A DNA stretch of 64,000 nucleotides, taken from contig NZ_CP021434.1 in NCBI RefSeq assembly GCF_002162355.1, positions 3,526,001 to 3,590,000 on the forward strand, in the 5' to 3' direction. Under the pieces are notes generated by a model. That model was given only the letters and a program-made list of their open reading frames with translations. It made no database searches and was not told the DNA's origin. Position numbers and translations under genes: made by a program. How positions within the stretch are numbered: the stretch's first letter is position 1; every line of letters starts with the position of its first letter. The stretch comes from Tumebacillus avium. Its GTDB lineage: Bacteria; Bacillota; Bacilli; Tumebacillales; Tumebacillaceae. Shown piece after piece: positions 41,225-49,051 of this stretch.

Positions 41225-41254
41225 CCTGTTTATCGCCCGATAAGCAGGTTTTTT
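41225..41254 (+). terminator. Intrinsic terminator after spoVS
   Basis: CCTGTTTATC/GATAAGCAGG stem with one G-T pair, then T6. Confidence 0.8.
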
Positions 41255-41306
41255 CATATTTTTAGGCGAAACAGTAAGCACTACATACGACGGAGGAGAT
41301 TCGCTG

Positions 41307-42254
41307 ATGAATAAAAATACGCTGATCATCGACGGACATGCTGACATTCTCTACCGCATGGAAACGGAAGGGCTGCGTTTTCAAGATGAAAAAGGCCTGC
41401 TCCATTTAAGCAAAGACCGCATCGCCAAGGCGGGCATCGACTTGCAGTTTTTTGTGCTGTTTGTGGAGCCGAAGCACAATCCGGCCGAGCAGCTGAAGAT
41501 TCATTTGAGCATGATTGAACAATTTTATGATGAAGTGGTCGCCGGCGCGAACTTCCGCCCGATTTTGAAAAAAGGCGACTTGGAGCGCAACATGGCCGAT
41601 GGCGTGACGTCCGGCCTGCTGTCGATCGAAGGCGGTGACTGCATCCAGTCTGACCTGCGCATCCTGCGGGCGATGTACCGCCTCGGCGTGCGCGCGATGG
41701 GCCTGACCTGGAACCAGAGCAACTGCATCGCCGACGGCTGCGGCGAACGGGTCGACCGCGGCTTGACCGCGTTTGGGCGCGATGTGGTGCGTGAGATGAA
41801 CCAGTTGGGCATGATCGTCGACGTCGCCCATCTCGGTGAAAAAGGGTTCTGGGACGTGATGGACATCGCTCAGGCGCCGGTGATCGCATCGCATGCCAAC
41901 GCGCGGGCGATTCATGACCATCGCCGCAATCTGCACGATGATCAGCTGAAAGCTTTGTTTGCGACCGGCGGGCTGGTCGGCGTGACGTTTGTGCCGATGT
42001 TTGTAGGCGATGGTACGGTGTCGATCGATGACTTGATGCGCCATGTCGATCACATCTTGGAACTGGGCGGTGAAGATCACCTTGGCATCGGTTCGGACTT
42101 TGACGGCATCGAGCGGACGTTGACCGACCTGCGTCACGGGGAAGACCTGCCGAACCTGCAGGAGCGCCTGCTGCAAGCATATGGCGAACCGATTATGAAA
42201 AAGATAATGGGTGGAAACTTTAAGCGCGTGATCGACAGCGTGTTGAAGGGGTAG
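41307..42254 (+). CDS. Dipeptidase, peptidase M19 (renal dipeptidase) family
   Basis: 315 aa, SD GGAGGAG. Zinc-dependent dipeptidase: DGHADIL near the N-terminus, bridging Glu in SIEGGD, His in VAHLG and SHANARA, and GIGSDFDGIE near the end. Full length for the family. No signal peptide, so probably cytoplasmic. The PHP gene follows after 6 nt. Confidence 0.93.
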   Translation: MNKNTLIIDGHADILYRMETEGLRFQDEKGLLHLSKDRIAKAGIDLQFFVLFVEPKHNPAEQLKIHLSMIEQFYDEVVAGANFRPILKKGDLERNMADGVTSGLLSIEGGDCIQSDLRILRAMYRLGVRAMGLTWNQSNCIADGCGERVDRGLTAFGRDVVREMNQLGMIVDVAHLGEKGFWDVMDIAQAPVIASHANARAIHDHRRNLHDDQLKALFATGGLVGVTFVPMFVGDGTVSIDDLMRHVDHILELGGEDHLGIGSDFDGIERTLTDLRHGEDLPNLQERLLQAYGEPIMKKIMGGNFKRVIDSVLKG

Positions 42255-42260
42255 AGGCAG

Positions 42261-43091
42261 ATGGAACTGGCAGACCTGCATGCACATACAACCGCCAGCG
42301 ACGGCACCTACACGCCGCGTCAACTGGTCGAACTGGCCAAGCAAAACGGACTGCGCGCTGTTGCCGTCACCGACCATGACACGACCGACGGTCTGGCGGA
42401 AGCGCGGGCAGCCGGCAAGGAGCTTGGCGTGGACGTGGTGCCGGGCATTGAGCTGAGCACGACGTTTGAAGGCCGGGAAGTGCACGTGTTGGGCTATTTT
42501 TATGATCCTGATCATGAAGAGCTGCGCGACTTGACCGCAAGGATGCGCGCAGACCGCTTGAACCGCCTCGACAAGATGATCGGACGGCTGCAGGACGCAG
42601 GCGTGGCGATCACCCAAGACGAGGTGCTGGAAGAAGCGCAAGGCGCGGTTGGTCGTCCGCATATCGCCCGCGTGCTGATGCGCAAAGGCTATGTCAGCAA
42701 CATCCCGGAGGCGTTCGACAAGTACCTCGGCTCCGGCAAGATCGGCTATGTCGAGCGCCTGAAAGTAACGCCGGGCGACGCGGTGCAGTTGATTTTGCGC
42801 GCCGGCGGCGTACCGGTCGTCGCTCATCCGGGGCTGATCGGCAAAGACTATCTGTTTGACACGCTGGTGCCGCTGGGGCTGGTCGGACTGGAAGTGTTTC
42901 ATCCCGATCACCCGTTGGAGAAGCGGGCGCACTATGAGCAGCTCGCCAAACAGCACGGGCTGCTGGCGACGGGCGGATCTGATTTTCACGGCGGCGGCGC
43001 GGAACATCGCGGGGCGCTGGGCTCGGTTCATGTGCCGTACTCTGTCGTCGAAACGCTGCGGGCCAAAGCGGTTTATCAAGGCTGGACATAA
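42261..43091 (+). CDS. PHP-domain phosphoesterase (TrpH/RNase AM type)
   Basis: 276 aa. PHP metal motifs: DLHAHTTASDG, TDHDTTDGL, PGIELS, VAHPG, GSDFHG. Family members include the 3'-nucleotidase/5'-3' exonuclease RNase AM. Coupled to the dipeptidase gene. Substrate not proven. Confidence 0.88.
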   Translation: MELADLHAHTTASDGTYTPRQLVELAKQNGLRAVAVTDHDTTDGLAEARAAGKELGVDVVPGIELSTTFEGREVHVLGYFYDPDHEELRDLTARMRADRLNRLDKMIGRLQDAGVAITQDEVLEEAQGAVGRPHIARVLMRKGYVSNIPEAFDKYLGSGKIGYVERLKVTPGDAVQLILRAGGVPVVAHPGLIGKDYLFDTLVPLGLVGLEVFHPDHPLEKRAHYEQLAKQHGLLATGGSDFHGGGAEHRGALGSVHVPYSVVETLRAKAVYQGWT

Positions 43092-43096
43092 CTCTC

Positions 43097-43127
43097 AAGG
43101 CCGCCTGTTTTTACAGGCGGCCTTTTT
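43097..43127 (+). terminator. Intrinsic terminator after PHP gene
   Basis: AAGGCCGCCTGT/ACAGGCGGCCTT hairpin, then T run. Confidence 0.92.
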
Positions 43128-43166
43128 GTGTGGCGGAGCAGCCGGGCGGGAACGATAAGTTTGAAA

Positions 43167-43195
43167 TTGTCGCTCGAACAGGACTTCGCTATAAT
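43167..43195 (+). promoter_or_regulatory. Sigma-A promoter for the pduL-like operon
   Basis: TTGTCG (43167-43172), 17-bp spacer, TATAAT (43190-43195), 14 nt before the ATG. Confidence 0.6.
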
Positions 43196-43209
43196 GAGGG
43201 GGGATCTGG

Positions 43210-43872
43210 ATGAATATTCCGGTAGGTGTTTCAGCAAGGCATGTTCATTTGAGCCAGCAGGATCTGGAGACTTTGTTTGGACCTGGCGCGGGGCTGCATC
43301 CGAAAAAGGAGCTGTCGCAGCCGGGGCAATTCGCGTCCGAAGAAACGGTCGATCTGCAAGGCCCGCGCGGCACGATTGAAAAGGTGCGCATCTTAGGTCC
43401 GGTGCGCCCAAAGACGCAAGTGGAAATTTCCAAAACGGATGCGGTAAAGCTTGGCGTTGACGCGCCCGTCCGCGAGTCCGGTGATATACAAGGCAGCGCA
43501 GGGCTGCTTTTGATCGGCCCGCAAGGCCACATTGAACTGCAGACCGGCGTGATCGTCGCCGCCCGCCATGTGCATTTTTCGGAAGAGGATGCGCGGACAT
43601 TTGGCGTGCATAACGGGGATGAGCTCGATCTGCAAGTGCAAGGGGAGCGCGGGCTGATTTTTAACCATGTGGTGGCTCGGGTGAACAAAGCGTATAAGCT
43701 CGATTTCCATATCGACACCGATGAAGCGAACGCGGCCGGTCTGCACACAGGCGATGAAGTGGAAATCGTCGAAGTGCATGATCTGCACGCGGATGAAGAT
43801 TTCCGAGGAAATGAAGAAAAACGGGACATTTCGACTCCTGTCGCCGCTGAGCGTCAGGCAGTCGTGAAGTGA
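43210..43872 (+). CDS. pduL: PduL-type phosphate acyltransferase
   Basis: 220 aa. Interconverts acyl-CoA and acyl phosphate. Two beta-barrel halves each carry a His-x-His zinc signature (SARHVHLS at 8-15; AARHVHFS at 117-124). No microcompartment shell genes nearby and no encapsulation peptide evident, so it probably serves as a cytosolic phosphotransacetylase. An Asp/Glu-rich C-terminal extension follows residue 190. mnmH follows. Confidence 0.88.
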   Translation: MNIPVGVSARHVHLSQQDLETLFGPGAGLHPKKELSQPGQFASEETVDLQGPRGTIEKVRILGPVRPKTQVEISKTDAVKLGVDAPVRESGDIQGSAGLLLIGPQGHIELQTGVIVAARHVHFSEEDARTFGVHNGDELDLQVQGERGLIFNHVVARVNKAYKLDFHIDTDEANAAGLHTGDEVEIVEVHDLHADEDFRGNEEKRDISTPVAAERQAVVK

Positions 43873-43888
43873 TGGAGAGGAACAGGCA

Positions 43889-44959
43889 ATGGCATTTAAA
43901 GAGATAGGAATCGAGCGGCTGTATGATGTGCCGGGGCGCGTGCTGGTCGATGTGCGCTCCCCAGGCGAATTTTTGGAAGGAACGATCCCAGGCAGTGTAA
44001 ACGTGCCGCTGTTTACCGATGAAGAGCGGGCGCATATCGGCACGGTGTACAAACAGGAGAGCCCGGCGGCGGCGAGACGGCTGGCCATGCTGACCGTCTC
44101 CCCGAAAATCCCGCAGGTGGTCGAGCGGATGGAAGAGCTGATGCTGCAAGGCGAGTTGGTGATTTACTGCTGGCGCGGCGGGATGCGCAGCTTTGCGGCC
44201 TGCACGTTTATGGATCTGCTCAAATATCCGATTGTGCGCTTGAAAGGCGGATACCGCGCCTACCGCCAGCTGGTGATGACGGAGCTGGGCGGATATGTTG
44301 GGCTGGAGAGTCCGGTTATCGTGCTGCATGGCCTGACCGGGGTCGGGAAAACCAGAGCTTTGCTGATGCTGAAAGAACGCGGGCATCAGGTGCTCGACCT
44401 CGAAGGCATGGCCAACCACCGCGGTTCGGTGTTTGGCTCGATCGGGCTGGGTCAAGCGCATAATCAAAAGACGTTCGACTCGCACCTGTGGGAGTCGCTG
44501 CGTGAGCTCGACCCGACACGTCCGGTGTTTATGGAAGCGGAGAGCAGACGCATCGGCCGCTCGGTGATGCCGGAGTGGCTGGAGCGGGACAAGCAGTCGG
44601 GCTGCCATGTGCTGCTCGAAGCGTCGATGGAGCATCGGGTAGAGCGGCTGCTGGAAGATTATCTGCCGCATGAAGACCATCAGATCCGGGCACAGTTGGG
44701 CGATGCGCTGACGGCGATCCAGCGGCGCATCTCCCGCGAAGAATTCGATTGGCTGCAAGAACAGCTGGGCAACCATGCGTATGACCGCTTTTGCGGACGG
44801 CTGTTGGAGCTGTATTACGACCCGAAATACAAGCACAAGCTCGCCTCTTATCAGGCGGAGATGCTGCGCATCGACGGGGACGATCTCGAAGATGCGGTCT
44901 ACAAGTTGGAAGTGCTGGCCAGCGAGCTTGGAGAACGTGAAGGAGTGTTTGCAAAATGA
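43889..44959 (+). CDS. mnmH: tRNA 2-selenouridine/geranyl-2-thiouridine synthase MnmH
   Basis: 356 aa, SD GAGAGGAA. N-terminal rhodanese domain with active-site YCWRGGMRS (Cys near 115), C-terminal P-loop (HGLTGVGKTRAL, about 145-157). Geranylates s2U34 in tRNA and replaces sulfur by selenium using selenophosphate. No selD or selA lies in this window. Its stop overlaps the next start (ATGA). Confidence 0.92.
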   Translation: MAFKEIGIERLYDVPGRVLVDVRSPGEFLEGTIPGSVNVPLFTDEERAHIGTVYKQESPAAARRLAMLTVSPKIPQVVERMEELMLQGELVIYCWRGGMRSFAACTFMDLLKYPIVRLKGGYRAYRQLVMTELGGYVGLESPVIVLHGLTGVGKTRALLMLKERGHQVLDLEGMANHRGSVFGSIGLGQAHNQKTFDSHLWESLRELDPTRPVFMEAESRRIGRSVMPEWLERDKQSGCHVLLEASMEHRVERLLEDYLPHEDHQIRAQLGDALTAIQRRISREEFDWLQEQLGNHAYDRFCGRLLELYYDPKYKHKLASYQAEMLRIDGDDLEDAVYKLEVLASELGEREGVFAK

Positions 44960-45699
44960 GCATGAAATTGCGCGTATTGGGCGAAACGGGCCCGTATCCG
45001 GCTCCGGGCGGTGCGACGACCGGATTTTTGTTATCGACAGAGCAGGGCAATGTGCTGATCGATGCCGGCAGCGGCGTGATGGCGGAGTTGACCAAACATG
45101 TGGCGATCAAAGACCTGCATGCGATCATCATCACCCATCACCACGCCGATCACACCAGTGACTTGAATGTCTTGCAGTACGGCGTGATGATCCACCGCCT
45201 GCAAGGGTTGCGTCAAGACCTCATCACCGTCTACGCCAACGGTGCGCCGGCGGAGGAGTTTGCCAAAGTCGGTTTGGACGGCCATGTGCAGGCGGTGCCT
45301 TTGTCGAAGGACAGCAAGATCGAGCTGTGCGGCATGACCTTTACGTTTGCCGATACGGTGCATGCCATCCCTTGTCTGGCTGTGTCGGCCGAGTATCAGG
45401 GCAAGCGCTTTGTCTTCTCCGGCGACTCCGGCCCTTCGGAGAGCCTGGAAGGGTTGGCGGCTGGCGCGGACTTTTTCCTCTGTGAAGCGTCTTGGTTGGA
45501 GCAGGACAGAGGCCCGGCGCACATCGGGCACCTGACTTCGAAGGAAGTCGGCGAGATCGGCAAGCGAGTTGGAGTCAAGCAGCTGTGCCTGACGCATTTC
45601 TACCCGGAGTATGACCGCTCGCTGTTGAAAGCGGAGGCGGAAGCGGAATTTGGCCGCGAAGTGCTGATCGCGACGCAAGGCGCAGTGTTTGAGATTTAG
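44956..45699 (+). CDS. Metallo-beta-lactamase-fold hydrolase (YhfI/RNase Z-like)
   Basis: 247 aa. Metal motif HHHADH, then SGDSGPSE and a C-terminal LTHFYPE. Compact RNase Z/arylsulfatase-like subgroup including B. subtilis YhfI. Translationally coupled to mnmH. Substrate unknown. Confidence 0.88.
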   Translation: MSMKLRVLGETGPYPAPGGATTGFLLSTEQGNVLIDAGSGVMAELTKHVAIKDLHAIIITHHHADHTSDLNVLQYGVMIHRLQGLRQDLITVYANGAPAEEFAKVGLDGHVQAVPLSKDSKIELCGMTFTFADTVHAIPCLAVSAEYQGKRFVFSGDSGPSESLEGLAAGADFFLCEASWLEQDRGPAHIGHLTSKEVGEIGKRVGVKQLCLTHFYPEYDRSLLKAEAEAEFGREVLIATQGAVFEI

Positions 45700-45713
45700 A
45701 ACTTGAGACAGCA

Positions 45714-45749
45714 AAAGACCCGCGTTCCGGATGAGGAACGCGGGTCTTT
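45714..45749. terminator. Bidirectional terminator
   Basis: 15-bp perfect stem AAAGACCCGCGTTCC and complement with a 6-nt loop, between convergent genes. Confidence 0.8.
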
Positions 45750-45777
45750 CGTTCAAGCCGCAAGCCGCAGAAAAAGC

Positions 45778-45972
45778 TTAGTGATCAGCGCCGAGCTTCG
45801 ACTGCATCGACCGCTTGATCGATTTGTGTGTCAACTGGTGCTGGCCGTACTGGGCTCTTTGCGACTTGCGTTCCCGCGAGCGCGGATGCCCTTGCGGTTT
45901 GTACAGCTCGGTGGCGAACTCTTCACGGGCAAAGTCGACTTTGTTGTGAAAGATATTCTTATGGTTTGGCAT
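45778..45972 (-). CDS. Small basic protein, 64 aa (possible spore protein)
   Basis: ATG 45972 with SD AAAGGTGGGG. Very basic and His/Gln/Arg-rich (GHPRSRERKSQRAQYGQHQ), no hydrophobic stretch. No family recognised. A sigma-G-like -10 (CATACTA) lies about 33 nt upstream, so a forespore protein is possible. Confidence 0.65.
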   Translation of the reverse strand: MPNHKNIFHNKVDFAREEFATELYKPQGHPRSRERKSQRAQYGQHQLTHKSIKRSMQSKLGADH

Positions 45973-46004
45973 CGAAACCCCACCTTTCGTCTGTACTCGA
46001 TTTG

Positions 46005-46033
46005 TAGTATGCCTTCATAAAAATTTTTTAGTA
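46005..46033 (-). promoter_or_regulatory. Sigma-G/F-like promoter candidate for the 64-aa basic protein
   Basis: On the minus strand, CATACTA (46005-46011) fits -10 CATnHTA; 17 bp upstream is TACTA (46029-46033), a 3/5 match to gHATR. Confidence 0.3.
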
Positions 46034-46111
46034 ACGGTGAAACTTTCCACTGCTGCCAACCGTCTTATAGAGTATAGATGTCGCTTTTTGTCGGAATAGG
46101 AGGAGCGCGCC

Positions 46112-46276
46112 ATGTATTATTGTTTGACGTGTCAAGACAGCCATCATCCTGAATCGAAGGCAGGCAAGCTGTTTCGCACCGGTTTCCGCACATTTCCGAG
46201 CGGGGAGAAATTGCCGCTGGGCGTGTGTCTGAAACGGGTGGAGCAGGAGCAGGCTTCGAATAAAAAAGTATCATAA
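46112..46276 (+). CDS. Small CxxC protein, 54 aa
   Basis: ATG with SD AGGAGG about 7 nt upstream. Begins MYYCLTCQDSHHPES with a CxxC and His pair, and contains a further Cys (GVCLK); a small metal-binding or redox protein is possible. No family recognised. Followed by a terminator. Confidence 0.6.
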   Translation: MYYCLTCQDSHHPESKAGKLFRTGFRTFPSGEKLPLGVCLKRVEQEQASNKKVS

Positions 46277-46279
46277 GGT

Positions 46280-46328
46280 AAAAGATTCCACTTGAGAAGA
46301 AGTTTCTTCTCAGATGGGATCTTTTTTG
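46280..46328 (+). terminator. Intrinsic terminator after 54-aa gene
   Basis: Long imperfect hairpin with a perfect inner GAGAAGAA/TTCTTCTC stem and an outer AAGAT/ATCTT, followed by T6. Confidence 0.8.
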
Positions 46329-46365
46329 ATTTGAGCATCTTTGATAAGATGAGAGAGGTATTTCT

Positions 46366-46794
46366 ATGAATCAGAGAATTGATTTGAGATGTTCTTTGAA
46401 ACGGAGATTAGGATTTGTCACTTTGATTTGTTGTTTGCTCACGACCCCGCTCGCCGGCTGCAGCCGGAACGACGGAGGCTCGGCCGCGGCGGCGGAAGCG
46501 CTGCAGGTGGTCGTCAAGACCCTGCCTGCGGTGCCGCATGCCGGGCAGAAGGCCGAGTTTGTGGTCAGCGTCCTCGAACAGGGCCGTCCGGTGCAAGAGG
46601 CCGGGATCTCCTTGTATCTGGAGATGCAGGACATGGATCACGGCGAGCATGTGGTCACACTGCACGAAGCGAAGCCGGGCGAGTATCGCGGCAAAGGCTC
46701 GTTTCCGATGGCAGGAGAGTGGGTCGCGCATGTCCGGGTGGAACGTGAGCGCGGCACCGAGTCGGCCAATGCCAAGCTGGTCGTGAGCGACTAG
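46366..46794 (+). CDS. FixH/YtkA-like lipoprotein
   Basis: 142 aa. Signal sequence with lipobox PLAGC (Cys at 32), then one beta-sandwich domain (VKTLPAVPHAGQKAEFVVSVLEQGRPV; PGEYRGKGSFPMAGEWVAHV) typical of YtkA/FixH domains. Extracellular, membrane-tethered; exact role unknown. thyX follows after about 30 nt. Confidence 0.82.
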   Translation: MNQRIDLRCSLKRRLGFVTLICCLLTTPLAGCSRNDGGSAAAAEALQVVVKTLPAVPHAGQKAEFVVSVLEQGRPVQEAGISLYLEMQDMDHGEHVVTLHEAKPGEYRGKGSFPMAGEWVAHVRVERERGTESANAKLVVSD

Positions 46795-46824
46795 ACGTCT
46801 GGGAGATACGGGGAGGAGAATCAC

Positions 46825-47637
46825 GTGGCGGTACGTTTTGCGTATAAAGGGGTCGAATACCCGACGGCGCTGAAGCTGTCTAAGGAATTGCCGATGCTGG
46901 CGTCGGTGCTGGTGCAGTGGTCGGAGGATGCGGACTGGTTTGCCGCGAATGTGGCGAGCTTGTGCTATGACACCGACTTGTACAAGCCGGGTTCGAAAGT
47001 GGCGACGCGCGTCGTCGAACATTGCCGCGATTCCGGGCACAATACGGTGCTGGAGCACAACGTGTTTTCGTTTGTGAAAAAGGTGCCGATCTTTGTGGCG
47101 CGGCAGGATCTGCGCGCCCGTCACGCCTCGTTTGACGAGCGGAGCCTGCGCTACTGCCGGGCGGATGACGGAAGCCTGGTGTATTACACGCCCAAGGAGC
47201 TGGCCCAGCCGGGGCGTGAAGAAGAGCTGAAGCAGTGGCACTATGTGCATGAAAAAGCGATCGAGCTGTACAGCAAGCTGACCGACGAGCAGATCCTCGA
47301 AGGGGAAAAAGCCCGCTCGGTGCTGCCGGTCGGCATTGCGACGACCTACACCGACACCCGCAACGCATGGGCATGGCGTCACCATTCGATGAAGCGTTTG
47401 TGCCTGCGCGCGCAGGAGGAGATCCGTCTGGTGCGCCGTCAGGAGGTCAATCAGCTGATCAAAGTGGCGCCGCTGTTGTTCGGCGACCTGAACATGCCCT
47501 GCTACATGCAAAATCAAGGCTGCCCGGAGACGAAGACGTGCGGCGTGATTCCGCTTAATGAAGTGAGCGGCCTGGCGACCGCTTACGAGCGGATGTTGGC
47601 TCGCAAAGAAGAACAAGAAAAACATCCCGTTGGTTAA
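46825..47637 (+). CDS. thyX: Flavin-dependent thymidylate synthase, divergent signature
   Basis: 270 aa, GTG start, SD GGAGGAG. Makes dTMP from dUMP using FAD and methylene-THF. The GHNTVLEHNVFSF block (71-83) and C-terminal AQEEIR are typical. The ThyX signature RHRxxSxNxxSxRY reads RARHASFDERSLRY (97-110), so the central His is Ala98 and the Asn is Asp104. No thyA in the window. Its stop codon overlaps the convergent permease stop. Confidence 0.88.
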   Translation: MAVRFAYKGVEYPTALKLSKELPMLASVLVQWSEDADWFAANVASLCYDTDLYKPGSKVATRVVEHCRDSGHNTVLEHNVFSFVKKVPIFVARQDLRARHASFDERSLRYCRADDGSLVYYTPKELAQPGREEELKQWHYVHEKAIELYSKLTDEQILEGEKARSVLPVGIATTYTDTRNAWAWRHHSMKRLCLRAQEEIRLVRRQEVNQLIKVAPLLFGDLNMPCYMQNQGCPETKTCGVIPLNEVSGLATAYERMLARKEEQEKHPVG

Positions 47638-47650
47638 CGGGATGTTTTTT
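47619..47650. terminator. Bidirectional terminator containing both stop codons
   Basis: AACATCCCGTT/AACGGGATGTT stem with GGTT loop; A-rich left and T-rich right flanks. The stops of thyX (47635-47637) and of the minus-strand permease (47634-47636) overlap at TTAA. Confidence 0.85.
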
Positions 47651-48896
47651 TCTTATTGCCAAACAGCCAGAGCGCCAGCATGATCACCAGCGGGTACAAC
47701 ACCGCCCAGCCGACGAAGGGGAAGATCAGCGCGGTGAGCACAAAGCTCAGCCAGGATAGACCGACGCCCCATCTGTTGCCTTTCAAAAGCCGGATGCCGG
47801 CCGCACAGCCGCCGAGGTAGGTCAGGATGAAGGTGGCGTTCGGGAACTGGATCAGCGTGCTGAGCGATACGGTATCGGTGGTATACAAGGTGAGCACCAC
47901 CACGAAACACAAGGCGAGAAAGGCGAGTCCGCCAAGCGGCGTGCCGTGTTTTTCGGACAGGATGGCCAGCGGTTTGGGTGCATCGCCTTTGCTCGCCAAG
48001 GCGTAGGCGAGGCGGGAGGTCGCACCGACATAGGCGATGATCGTCGCCGTGCAGATAAACACGCCGGTAAATCCGGCCACATAGACGCCGCTTTTGCCGA
48101 GAATGCCTTCGATGACGAGGGCGAGCGACGCTTCGGAAACGCCTGCTGAGCCATAGGTGTGCGTGCCGACGGCGGCGAGGGCGGTCAGGAAATAGAGGAT
48201 GCCGACGATGACCGCTGCGATCATCACGCCTTTGACCGCGTCCCGCTCCGGGTCAACAAACTCTTCGGACAGGTGGGAGACCGCTTCCCAGCCGATGAAA
48301 CACCAGAACAGGATCGCGGCGGCCTGCCCGACGCTGACCCAGCCGTGGGGCAGGAACGGCGTGAAATGGCGCGCTTCGATGTTTGGGGCAGCGCCGGCGA
48401 TGGCGAGCATCAGCACGGCGATGATCGCCGCGACGACCGCGACTTGGACGCCGCCGGCGACTTTCATGCCCAGCAGGTTGGTGAGCAGTCCGGCGAGCAG
48501 CATCAAGATGGCGATGATGATCCGCGCCCCTTCGCCCCAGCCCATCGCGGCGGTGAGGTAGCCCGCTCCGGTCAAGGCGGCGATCGGAGCGCCGATCGGC
48601 ACCGACATCAGGAAGAACCAGCCGACCATCGTGCCGGCCCGGTCGCCGAACGCCCGCGATACAAAATGTGAGACACCGCCCGCACTGGGAAATTTGGCGG
48701 CGAGCAGTCCCATCGACAAAGCCATCGGCAGCACGAGCAAAGTCATCAGCCCCCAGGCGAGCAGGGAGGCGGGACCGGCGATTTCGGCAGCGAGGCCGGG
48801 CACGAGCAGCACGCCGGAGCCAAGCACCGCGCCAATGTACAAGGCAACGGCTTGCGGCAGGCCGATCGTTGCTTTGAGTCGTTTTGTTTTCTCCAT
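47634..48896 (-). CDS. APC-family amino acid transporter, YjeH-like exporter
   Basis: 420 aa, about 12 TM helices. ATG 48896 (MEKTKRLKATIG) is preferred over an upstream in-frame start. N-terminal APC motif (LYIGAVLGSGVLLVPG) and FPSAGGVSHFVSRAFG resemble E. coli YjeH, an exporter of Met and branched-chain amino acids. Divergent LysR regulator next door supports regulated export. Confidence 0.88.
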   Translation of the reverse strand: MEKTKRLKATIGLPQAVALYIGAVLGSGVLLVPGLAAEIAGPASLLAWGLMTLLVLPMALSMGLLAAKFPSAGGVSHFVSRAFGDRAGTMVGWFFLMSVPIGAPIAALTGAGYLTAAMGWGEGARIIIAILMLLAGLLTNLLGMKVAGGVQVAVVAAIIAVLMLAIAGAAPNIEARHFTPFLPHGWVSVGQAAAILFWCFIGWEAVSHLSEEFVDPERDAVKGVMIAAVIVGILYFLTALAAVGTHTYGSAGVSEASLALVIEGILGKSGVYVAGFTGVFICTATIIAYVGATSRLAYALASKGDAPKPLAILSEKHGTPLGGLAFLALCFVVVLTLYTTDTVSLSTLIQFPNATFILTYLGGCAAGIRLLKGNRWGVGLSWLSFVLTALIFPFVGWAVLYPLVIMLALWLFGNKKKTSR

Positions 48897-48986
48897 GTTC
48901 AAAACCCCATTCTTCGCTGTTCTCTCTGCCAAGAAGCGTACCAGAGAACAACTCAATCAGTAAAATAGATCATTTTGATAATAAGA

Positions 48987-49001
48987 ATCGGTTTTGCCGA
49001 T
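48987..49001. promoter_or_regulatory. LysR-type operator candidate in divergent intergenic region
   Basis: ATCGGTTTTGCCGAT is a perfect ATCGG-N5-CCGAT palindrome matching the LysR T-N11-A rule, midway between the permease and the LysR gene. The LysR -10 (TACAAT, 49024-49029) lies downstream. Confidence 0.6.
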
Positions 49002-49051
49002 GGAAAGCAGAGAGCGGGTGGTGTACAATTTAGCAAAAAGGGGGGCGGAGC

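Noticed and set aside
41406-43079. A 557-codon open frame antisense to the dipeptidase and PHP genes
   Set aside because: It covers two well-supported genes on the other strand, has no SD and no recognisable domain.
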